In this document: positions 22,750 through 32,529 of the stretch, piece after piece
Position numbering within the stretch: position 1 is the stretch's first letter
How the letters are laid out: each line of letters begins with the position of its first letter
Origin: Isoetes taiwanensis
Lineage: Eukaryota > Streptophyta > Lycopodiopsida > Isoetales > Isoetaceae
NCBI GenBank assembly: GCA_021234155.1
Contig: JAJEKV010000195.1
Coordinates: forward strand, 1 to 64,000
Reading direction: 5' to 3'
DNA: 64,000 bases
Translations under genes and position numbers: made by a program
Notes under the pieces: generated by a model
Told to the model about the DNA's origin: nothing
Database searches by the model: none
What the model saw: the letters and a program-made list of their open reading frames with translations, nothing else

Positions 22750-23828
22750 ATGGCCGCTAACCGATCCCCGCTGAAACCGAGCTCGAAGATAATATTCCCA
22801 AGCCCAAAGAAGATTATGTCAGATCATTTGTACTCTGTCGATCCACATTTTCTCGATTCTGTTTTGGACTACCAAAGAGGTGTTGATGCCGATCGATGGC
22901 AGTGCCCCTTCACATTAAATTTCCCTGTGGTGGTTGAGAGCCCCTTCATCAAGGTGGGCAGCAAGTCAGCAAATGTCGAGTTTTACATCCAAGAAGCCGA
23001 GGCCCTAAAATTTATGACAATCCCTTCTGGCCTCGGGGATCTGAAGAGCGATGTGGACTCGGATTGCATTGGTTCTTATCTCCTGTAAGTTTTTAAGTTC
23101 TTAAGTTTCTTCAATTTCAGTTTTTCATTGCACTCAATTGCTCAATTGGTTGTACAGGGTAATTCTGCACTCAATTCCAATCCAGAAAAGGTGCCATCAT
23201 GTGTTCTTGCATCCTGCTGCATTCGGGCTGTTCTTGAATGGAAGCAAGGCCGGGTTGGCAGGGGCTTATGAGCAGTTTGCCAAGCTCATCCCTGACAACC
23301 CGTTTGGTAGGGCACGGTGGAAGATCCAGACAGCACAATTCTATTATATTCCTGTCAATGCTGGGTAAACTCAGATCACTTGATTATTTAAGTTTTAAAT
23401 CTATTCTAATTGCCTTTCAAATTGCTATTTCTTAGTGGCCATTGGAGCCTTTTCATCTTAGTGACTGATGGCCTGGCGTGTGCTCGGCTTGGAAAGCCCT
23501 GCCCTTGCATTCTGCACCTTGATTCATATGCCCCCTTGCATGCATCTACCCGAATTTGTGACACTTTAAAGTATTCCTCTCTAACTTCGAAATATTTAAT
23601 CTTTTGCATTATGATTGAAGCTAATTTCTTATTCATACTTGCGATTCCTCCTGAGGCGTGTTTAAGAGGTGGAGGCATGAGGAAAGTGCATTGCATAATG
23701 CACCACTGCATTCCATTAGAAACTCCCCAACAAAGACAATAATTCGGACTGTGGTGTGTATGTCATAAATTATGTGAAGAAATTTGTTAAAGACATCAGT
23801 GGCAAGGAGGATAATGTGAGTCTTTGAG
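22750..23828 (+). pseudogene. Ulp1/C48-like SUMO protease domain of the MULE
   Basis: Exons are readable at about 22750-23083, 23158-23366, 23436-23567 and ~23659-23815, each with GT-AG borders. The protease signature is visible: His in GHWSLFIL, Asp in HLDSYAP, Gln in PQQ and Cys in NNSDCGVYVINYVKKF. The last two lie in frames offset by one base near 23733, where a TAA also appears, so the last exon is frameshifted. Ulp1-family enzymes process or remove SUMO. Ulp1-like genes are repeatedly carried by plant MULEs, but their role in transposition is unknown. This gene lies downstream of the C2H2 segment and converges on the transposase gene. Confidence 0.7.
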
Positions 23829-23829
23829 T

Positions 23830-24440
23830 TTATGTTTCTTGTTTCTTTTTTTTTAGGCAAATTTTCAGTTCATGGCTAAATTCATGTTTTAATGCGGTTC
23901 CGATTAACCGTGATTGGTTCAAAAAGAAGACATAGATTGCATGAGGTCAGGGCTTCAAGATAATGCTCCGAAACTACATGATTGCTTGGCTGCGGGGAAG
24001 TCCACCTTTTACTTACCCTGGGTGACGGGTGATAGCGGGATCCGCACCAGCTTTGCCGGTACATGGTCCTTGACATCTTTGGTAAGGATCTACAAGTTTG
24101 TGAATGTGAATATCTCAAAAACTCCCAATGTGAATATTTTTCTTGAATGTGAATATCCGGAACAATTGAATGTAATTGTCTTGAATGTGAATATCTTCAT
24201 CAAGTCTTCAATGTCAAAACAAAGCGCAATTGAATGTAATTTTGGCTTTTGGCAATGGCTCAATGCACCAAAGAATAATGCTTCAAAGCTTCCACCATAG
24301 TTTCAACATCAAAGTTTATTATTGCCACTTGTTCCTAGACATATTCCAATGGTTAATAATACATTCATAATTTCAATGGTTAACATATATTAACATGTTA
24401 AATTTGTTGAATCTTTGAATATATATTAACATGTTGAATC
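23830..24440. other. No gene recognised (between MULE genes)
   Basis: After the Ulp1 exon there is AT-rich sequence with several 'tgtgaatat' repeats (24100-24215). An ORF at 23914-24300 has no recognisable domain and is shaped by that repeat. Confidence 0.4.
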
Positions 24441-24725
24441 TTTGTGATCCCGAGGGCGGGATCAACAAGCAAATTTGACGGGGATCCCTGAGGATGGGAT
24501 CTATTTTAAGGGGTGTGTGATCCCGAGGAGGGGATCACCAAGTAGGCCAGACGCGGATCCCGGAGGAGGGGATCCCATTTTCCTTGTGTGTGATCCCTGA
24601 GGACGGGACCAAAGTACAAGGACGGGATCCCTGAGGAGGGATCCCGTTTTAGTAATATGTGATCCCGGAGGACGGGATCACCCTAGTAGCGGACGCGGAT
24701 CCCTGAGGAGGATCCCCCACGCGTA
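24440..24725. repeat. Internal GGATCC-type repeat cluster 1
   Basis: Multiple copies of 'gatcccgaggaggggatc', 'gatccctgaggaggg' and relatives, in the same family as the terminal arrays of this MULE. Confidence 0.85.
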
Positions 24726-24974
24726 TTTTTATTACTTTTTGGTACTATGGTCCAAGGCTCAATGGTCTTAACTTGGCTAAACTCAAAACATTTTATCCTT
24801 ACCTTTAGAAATTGAATTCATGGCTTAACCGTTGTACAACGGTTAGTACAATGGTTGGCTCATGAGTCTATATATACTCATGCCTTGTTCTTGGTAGAAA
24901 GTTGAGTTCAGTGGCAGTCTCTCAGTTGAGTTCAGTAGCAGTCTCTCAGTTCAATTGCTTACTGTTCAAGCCAA

Positions 24975-25421
24975 ATGGCAAGGACCCGACAACAGGTTGC
25001 TGAGAGCAGTGCCATCAATGCCCATACACTTGAGGATATTCTCGTCCACTTGAATGAAATTCAGGAGGATGTGGGCCTAGAGCTCGCCCAACCTGACGGC
25101 ATCAAAACGTTCAGAAGTAAGCTTCATATTCATGTTCTACTTTCATATTAATCTTTTCATGATCCCCTCATGCTTCATGCAGAGACCGTGGAGAATGGGG
25201 AATTCAGGGAGACCCCTAGGCATCTTGACTATGCTCCCGGTAGTAGGCCAACCCATAGGGCATTGCTTTGGGAATTGAAGAAGTGTATTATCCATGGCAA
25301 GGCTTTGAAGCGTTTGCTAGCTACGGATGTTGTCTGGGAAGGCAACACCCTTAAAACCCGCCGAGGAAATGTATCTTTGCCGGCAGTCTGCGAAAAGAAG
25401 GATCGATCGGGGATGTCCTAG
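24975..25421 (+). CDS. Hypothetical protein carried by the MULE
   Basis: The ATG at 24975 opens MARTRQQVAESSAINAHTLE. The first exon runs to about 25117 (donor gtaagc) and joins in phase at an acceptor 'tgcag' near 25184 to 'TVENGEFRETPRHLDYAPGS' and on to a stop at 25421. A TATA-like 'tctatatatactcat' at ~24870 precedes it at a sensible distance. A second frame stays open to 25596, so a frameshift could hide a longer C-terminus. I recognise no domain. It lies between two repeat clusters, in plus orientation like the Ulp1 gene. Confidence 0.5.
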
Positions 25422-25699
25422 AGGGGTCCGAGCCAACCACGTATGCGATATTTTCGATCACATGATGTGGAGACTACCACTGCGGTGTGCGGATGTAACC
25501 GAGGAGGGCGTCCGGCGAAAGCCATGGCAAAAAAGTGCAGGAGGTAGATTCAGAGTGATTCCGAATTGGAATGTCAGTTTTAAGCCATTGTATTAAGTTC
25601 AATGTTTCAAAGCTTATTAAAAGTAATGGTTAAGGGATATTTCAATGGTTATTCCAAGACATATGTCAATGGTTAAGGGATGTTATAAATAATATACTA

Positions 25700-25960
25700 A
25701 CAAATTCAATCCTGTGATCCCGGAGGACGGGATCACCGAGTGGCAGACGCTGATCCCTGAGGAGGGGATCCTCTTATAACCAGTGTGTGATCCGGAGGAG
25801 GGATCCCGTATAACCGGTATGTGATCCCTGAGGAGGGATCATCACGCAGCGGGGCAGGATCCCGGAGAACGGGATCACCAGGCTGGCGCACGCGGGATCC
25901 CGGAGGAGGGGATCACATTACAGGCGGACGCGGGATCCCGGAGGAGGGGATCCCACGTAC
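25700..25960. repeat. Internal GGATCC-type repeat cluster 2
   Basis: Copies of 'gatcccggaggacgggatca' and 'gatcccggaggaggggatc' alternate with 'cggacgcgg'-type spacers, as in cluster 1 and the terminal arrays. Confidence 0.85.
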
Positions 25961-27257
25961 GCTTTTTTAATTAGTTTTTTATCCTATGGTCTAATCTCTA
26001 AACATTAAACATTTAACTCAAGGTTCTAAATTATCCTAACATTTAACTCCTAACAATAAACATTGATAACATTGACAATAGGTGAATATTAATTTATTTA
26101 TACCTACTGTTTACAAAACTCTAAACTTGACCTGAACAATTAACAAGACAATGAAGCTCATGAGGTGTCAATGAGCATTAAACAACAACAAACTCACGAT
26201 GCCATTCTCAAAACAGGCCCTCCATCTCAACTTGCTTCCAACTCTTCTTGGTTTCCTTGTCTTTCCTCTTCCCAATTTCTATTAGAGGCTTCAGCCTTAC
26301 CAAACTATTACCACACTCCTCTTCCACTGCATTAGTGGGGATACATGTTATGGTTACATTAGAGCACAGTGGCCAACATCATCCATTCTTTCAAGCCGGC
26401 GTGTCGAGTTGTCTCATGAGTGAATCAGGTTGCAATTAGCATGCTGGATCTTTTTCTGCCCTTGACATCACTCTAGCAATGACTTCTTGTAAAGATCTCC
26501 TTGTCTTATCGGGTTAATCCTTGCCTCCTTTTGAGAGGGAGACTCGTCCAAGCTTACAATCTCAACCACATCTTCGTATGTGGTTTCCTCCCCATGAGGG
26601 GCCCCATGATCCTCACATGGCCTCAAGTAGTCCATGCCCCCACAAATTGACCCATATTGAGATCCAAGCACCTGTAAAAGATCTTGATCCCTGTAGTTGC
26701 CCAACATTTGCATGACCTTAACTTGGTGCTTACATAAGTTGCCCTTGGCTCCCGGGGGGCAGATCCGCGGATGCCCAGTTCTTGTGTGCCCCGTTCACAA
26801 AGTATGGTCCTTGCCCTAGAGTGCGTTCACTTTGCACTTCTGCCTCACCTTCTTCGAAGTTAGTGAATGTGACCTGTTCATCAGCAATCTTCCTTGCACC
26901 CAATATGGCACATTGTATTATCTCTTCCTGGGAGGTGTTCACCACAAACCCTGCTTCCTTCATGGACCTAGATGACAGGGTAAAAGAAAGCTAGGGTGTC
27001 TAAAAAAAATGCCCTTACATTATGTATAATGTAGGGCATGTAGGCCGTTTTTGTTATTTTTTTGAATTTTAGTTAGTTGGGATATGTAATGATTAGGAGT
27101 AGCCACGTCAGCAATTCAAAATTATGAGTGGCAGTGGCAACCAGAACGGACAATCATTGCAATTTTTCGGAGGGAGATTGCGAAATGTTTCCTGTTTAGG
27201 AAAAAAATTTGCCGCCGTTCCAATTTTTACGTGTTTTCCGAGTGATCAACGAAGTAA

Positions 27258-28376
27258 TTGACCATAACTATTCTTCTTCCTCAAAATCCTTGCCAAAAAT
27301 CAAGCAATGGGCGCCTTTGCCTCCCTAAGAAGTCACCATTAAACAAAAATTTGAAAATAGCCGATTCTAGCAAGAAAGCCGAAAAACAAGAGGAAGGTTC
27401 AAACTTCGAGGAACCGGGGCCAAAAAGAAGACTTATTTGTGAAGAACCCGCTGTTGTGGAAGCAAAGCATGTAAGATGTGTAAATCACATGAAATTTTTC
27501 CAGATTTACAACGGATAATGGGCGATGCGAAAGGGGGCCCAAAGACATACGGGGTTCAAAGAATCTAGCGTGAAGCCGAGTGGGCGAGAACTTCTACAAA
27601 CATTATGAAATTGTTTTTGGTAAGCGGGAGGTCACAAATCGCCATGTACACGAAAGTACTTTGCTCGTGCATTTGCCCTTCAATTGACAGGTAAAAAAGT
27701 AGATTGGGATACTTTTAAAGTTTTGGCCAAAGATTTGGCAAAGGGAGGAGCAAAAGAATCTGCTATTACAGAAGAAATTGCGACCTCTAAATCCACATCC
27801 AAGGTTCCTAAATTTCAGCAAGGATTTTACCCTAAGGAAGAGCTTGAATTTGCAGAAACTCTGTTGCATTTGCAAAGAAAGTGTCATGGAGAGTTAATTA
27901 GCAGCACATCCAAGGTTGAAGAACTGAAAATTCAGCAGACAGAATTACGTGACAATATAAATAAGATTTCAGGAAGAAAGGATGCACATGAAGAGGACCT
28001 AGCACAGATACAAGAAGACATCAATAGTGTTCTCGACGATGCTAAGCAGAATAAGAGAGACATCAAGACTGTGCAGCAGGAGGTTGACCTTTTGATGAGG
28101 GATAGAACCAGAAAGGAAGAAATGCTGAAGAGAATTCAGGAGCCATTGGAGAAAGCCATTCGGGAGAAGGAGTTATGTGAAAAGAGGATTGCAGAACTTG
28201 AGGAGGCTCACAAAGTTCAGTTTGAGTGCTGCAGACGGCTTGATGATATGCATAAGTACATGATGCATTCTGCAGCAATTCTCCTTCAGCCCAAAACAAG
28301 CTTAGTGATCTCTCCAGCTGAAGAAAAATTCATATCTGTGCATGGATGTGTGTTTTTTGCATTATGGCTTTGCTAA
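27258..28376 (+). CDS. Coiled-coil protein carried by the nested element
   Basis: The main open frame is ~27692-28376, entered from an intron-like 'aattgacag' acceptor. It reads KKVDWDTFKVLAKDL, then a long heptad-rich segment of about 120 residues (EELKIQQTELRDNINKIS... to RIAELEEAHKVQFE) that should form a coiled coil. A possible upstream exon at 27258-27474 is Lys/Glu-rich (KKAEKQEEGSNFEEPGPKRR). The 27,560-27,690 stretch has broken frames that look like former coding sequence (HYEIVFGKREVTNRHV). I do not recognise the family. It may be an accessory protein of the element or the N-terminal part of its Ulp1 gene. Confidence 0.5.
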
Positions 28377-29850
28377 TAATGAACCTATCCTAGTTGCTCC
28401 ATGCGAGCATTCATTTCATATCTTACATTTCTCATATTCTATTTACTGGCTGGACTATCACCTTTAAGAGCATGCAAATGGGACGATAACATTTCAAAGA
28501 CCTTGGGTGTGTACTTTGGAGGTAAGCGATGTTTCATGATTTATGTTCAATTTGCTGCACCCAGAATTACTGCAATGTAGAATCCATTTACATGTAGAAT
28601 CCATTTACATGTAGATTGCTGCACTTAAGGTTTTGCTACCGCATGTAGGAGTGTACTGGTTATTTTATACTTATAGTTCCTTGGCTTGCATGTCATACAT
28701 ATATGTGTTTCTTACATACATGTTGTACATTCACAGTGTAGGGTCCTAAATGTAGAACTTAAATACATAAAATTAGGAGTTGTGTACTGAGTTTTGTGGC
28801 AGAACATTTAGAGGTATTTTATGTAATGTCTGATGTGTACATGTGCATGCATTGGAGCACATTCATGTACATTACATGTACATTCCATCTAGATAAATAG
28901 CTGTTTACATGTGTATGTACTCAAAGTACTTCAATGTAGATCAGTTCTAGTAATATGTACAGCTATTGATATGTACGAAACGGGTTAGAGACCCGATTAG
29001 TTTGAGACCCGATATCCGACCGTTATGTGATTTATTTTCGAGCTTCAAAGTGCCAAAAACTCTTGAGCGTAAATTACACCACGCATCAGTAAGCGCTTGT
29101 TTTCAAATTCAATTTGCATTGTGTCGAGGAAGCAATTTCATATTCTTGGTTCGGTTTTCCACGGTTTTGGAGGTTCCAAAGAAAATTGAGGTGCAAGATG
29201 TAGGCCGAGGGAAAGAAAGCGTGATTGAAGGAAAAAGCAAAATCACTATTCTAGCGGTGATACGAGGTTGAGGAGGTCGGCACTTCAGTCCATGGTGACA
29301 TTCCAGTTATGACGAGGAACTTGAGAGATTGAGGGAGCGAGGCTAAGGCCACATCTTCAAAAGTAAAGGCAAAGGCAGAAAATGTGACTCAAAGAAGAAC
29401 TCCGCCTAAAAGCCACGAAAGAAGACAATTAAAGCGGTAGAAAGCGGGTAAGAAAGCATTTTATTTCGATTAATACAAAGAGCTGAGAAATCCATGACAT
29501 CCTATCTTTACAGGTCCTAATGAAGAGGAATCTTCCGAGCATCAAGATGTAGAGCAGGATACTTTTAAGTTTGTGTCAAATATTGCTTCTGACATAGCAA
29601 AGGACGCTGAATTTCATGCCAATGAGAAATCGGGGAGAGGTTGAAGACGAGGATTACGGACCTAATAAGAATCTGAGTGAGGAAACCAAAAAGCGGGAAG
29701 GAAATGGATCTTGACTCAGAAAAACGATGATCAATGAGAAAGCGAAGAATGATCTCTACAGGTAACTTGATCTACATGTCTTACATTTTTTTTTACATCT
29801 AGTATCCAAGTTAAAAACTTTAAAATAATATGGATAGTAGTAGACGAATG
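28377..29850. other. Non-coding or decayed sequence in the nested element
   Basis: 28560-28980 is dense in TGTACAT/ACATGTA words. After it come short broken frames with Lys/Glu-rich content (29200-29760), which may be the decayed acidic N-terminus of the Ulp1 gene. No clean exon could be fixed. Confidence 0.45.
28560..28980. repeat. TGTACAT-rich tract, left part of the nested element
   Basis: Dense occurrences of tgtacat, acatgtag, gtactg and related words, e.g. 'cattcatgtacattacatgt'. A similar tract occupies 34320-34840, and shorter runs occur at 29780-29870 and 35760-35835. Confidence 0.6.
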
Positions 29851-29917
29851 TAGATGATTTGTGTAAATGTACTGGTCATTGAACCCGCTGCGATTCTGAA
29901 TCTGAGCCATCGATGCC

Positions 29918-30942
29918 TTGCTGAACCGAATGATGAAGCTCAAGAAGGCAAGGATTTTCCCGGATCTTTGCACGAAATGGAGTGTTATTTATTTGAACAA
30001 GATGTCTTTGGACATGGATGTGGGAAAATTTTCCAACCGGCATGTGGATATGTATGCCAGGTACTGGACTTTGAACTTGTTCATTTGTATGTGTAAGTGA
30101 AGTTAGTAATTTTATCCTTTTCAACTTGTTATAGGTACCTGCAGCTCTGTGTTCCAGATGATAAGAAGGCCGACGTCTGGTTCTTCCCACCGGACAGCTT
30201 CATGGAATTTGCAGCATGGGCCAAGGCAAGCGAAAAAGATAAATCTATGGCAGCCTCCGAGCGTGGAAGAGATATTGTAAAGGTAGCTCTTACAGGGATA
30301 AATTGGTTGAAGTGTAGATGGATCATGATTCCAATGCTATGTAGAGTTACTGAACATCACACTTTGGCCATCTTCAACATGGCACTTACTAAGAGTAAGA
30401 ACACCATCAACATTCAGATCTTCAATTCTGCCGAGGACATTGACGTTGACATGCTTGCACTTAAGAGGTATTTTGTATTTCACATCTCCTTTTATTAATA
30501 TTGAGTAGATTGGATACCATGTTAGCAGCTTTTTTCATTCATTTGCTACAAAATAGATCTGGTCTTTTGCAGGCTCCACATACTCACTATGGCACGCGGT
30601 TGTGTCGAGTGTCCCACTTTTTTGAAGCATGGACAAAATCCTTCACCAGTTGTGAAGATTCATAAGTGTCCACAGCAGAAAGATGGGGATTCATGTGGCC
30701 TATATGTTGCAGCTTATATGCAGAAGTTTGTAGACACAATCGTGTGTGGTAAAACTACCAATGTGAGTGTCTCACTTCTTTTGTCATGCAAACAAATGGT
30801 TTTTAATACCCGAAGCTGGTTCTTGCCAAAGTATGCAGAGGATCGTCGTGATGTTCTCACCCGAGCACTACTTCAGGAGTTAGACCACATTCACATCGCA
30901 CCCGAAACTATTAGACCACCTGGTACTAATAAATGTGGCTGA
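29918..30942 (+). CDS. Ulp1/C48-like protease of the nested element
   Basis: Three exons are readable: one ending ~30059 (SLDMDVGKFSNRHVDMYAR), one from ~30134 to ~30467, and one from ~30573 to 30942. They join in phase to 'YLQLCVPDDKKADVWFFPPD', then WIMIPMLCRVTEHHTLAIFNMA (His), 'IQIFNSAEDIDVDM' and 'KCPQQKDGDSCGLYVAAYMQ' (Gln and Cys). The usual Asp after the His is Asn here (IFNSAED), which could lower or abolish activity. The protein differs clearly from the MULE's own Ulp1 at 22750, so the two were acquired separately. Start and N-terminus are uncertain. Confidence 0.7.
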
Positions 30943-31083
30943 GAAACAGCCTATCCCTATTGTCAATGCTAAACACTATTTGATTATAAAATACACATTT
31001 TTTCATTGATTTTTAATGAATAAAATCTCTTTTTATTCAAATCCACCATACTTTATTGATAAATTGCATGTTCTTTCATATCA

Positions 31084-31772
31084 GGTGTACCGAAAAGGTT
31101 GATAGTATTTGATATCAATAATGTTTTGGCAAAACAAATACATAGGACTTTGGTATCAGATGATCAGCTAGTTGGAAATTATGACATAATAGGCAAGAAA
31201 GTGTTGTTTTTAAGGCCCCACCTAGGCAATTCACGGAATTTGTATTTGAACACTTTGAAGTAGGAATATGGTCATCAATAGCTCCATGGAACCTATCAAG
31301 AGTAGTGGATAAAATACTCACAATGACGCAGATAAGGGACTTAAGGTTCACCTTTGATGGAAGCCACTGTTTGGAGCTGCCTTTCCGGATTGCAGCAAGT
31401 GAAGACAAACCTTTGTATCTGAAGCCAATTGAGTTTATATACGAGAAGTATCCAGACAGGAATGACAGCAACACACTAATAGTAGACGACTCCGAGTACA
31501 AGATGCTCTTCAATCCCAACGAAAATTGCATATGCCCACCTTCATGGCAGGAAAGTGATGTTGAAGACACAGGTCTCTTGACACTTCTGAAACCATGGCT
31601 AGAGGGTTTGTTGATAGCACCAGACCTGCAACAGTATGTGAAGCAGAATCCTTTACGCAATCCATCCGATGTACTAACAACAGCTGTTTGGAGGCAAATG
31701 CTTTCAGAGGGCTACAAGGACAGAGATGGCATGTCCAGGCTATGGACAAGCTGCAAGAAAGTAACATATTGA
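31084..31772 (+). pseudogene. FCP1/NLI-interacting-factor-like phosphatase fragment
   Basis: After an AG at ~31084 the reading is VPKRLIVFDINNVLAKQ...GKKVLFLRPHLGN; after a one-base frame change near 31229 it continues FTEFVFEHFEVGIWSS and then the open frame 31305-31772 (TLIVDDSEYKMLFNPNENCI; LLTLLKPWLEGL; DLQQYVKQNPL). This is the order of the HAD-type FCP1/NIF domain of plant small phosphatase-like proteins, including the VDDS motif. The catalytic DxDG(V/T) motif reads DINNV, with the second Asp replaced by Asn, so activity is doubtful even without the frameshift. It is probably captured from a host gene. Confidence 0.65.
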
Positions 31773-32026
31773 AACAGCAGAATAGTATGTACTGGCTTCA
31801 CATCGGCTGTGACCAGATTTTGATTGTAAATTAATGTTAATATAAAACATGAACAACAGACTTGTATATATTGGCATCATATCTGATATGACCAGTTGTA
31901 TATCTTGTGATATGTAATACAAGAGTTTTTGTCTCCATACATGTTCCACTTTCTGCTTTGTTTCATGAATCAAAAGAAAAGCTATTGATATCCATTATAA
32001 CAGAACAAGTTCACAGACTAGTTTAA

Positions 32027-32396
32027 CTTCTTCATGCGTTTAACTTCTTCATGCAACAATTGATAAACATTAAGTACTTTCTGATATACATTTTGCTTGG
32101 TCACAGAAGATATTCTGTGATATTGAAATTGAAGTATCAAAATGCACTTCAGATTAAAAAAGAAGTAAATAAGAAAAAACTTGCAGCAATCGACTAGTTT
32201 TCTCAACATAACACAGACTAGTTTAACTTCTTCATGCAATAATTGATAAACATTTTGTACTTTCTGATATACATTTTGCTTGATCACAGAAGATATTCTG
32301 TGATACTGAAATTGAAGTATCAAAATGCACTTCAGATTAAAAAATAAGTAAATAACAAAAAAACTTACAGCAATCGACTAGTTTTCTCAACATAAC
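32027..32396. repeat. Tandem duplication, ~185-bp unit
   Basis: Two adjacent units share 'tttaacttcttcatgca', 'ctttctgatatacattttgc', 'cacagaagatattctgtgat' and 'cagcaatcgactagttttct'. The second starts at about 32212. Each contains a short inverted repeat (tcacagaagatattctgtga). It separates the convergent FCP1-like and transposase genes of the nested element. Confidence 0.85.
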
Positions 32397-32529
32397 AGAA
32401 GATGATGGCAAATATGAAAGTTCCTTTGTACAAAACTTAGTCATGTGCACTCAACAATCTCGGTGTAGGCTTGATATAAGCATGTCATGCAACCTCTCGT
32501 GTGATCATATATCTTTATCACGTGCCCCT

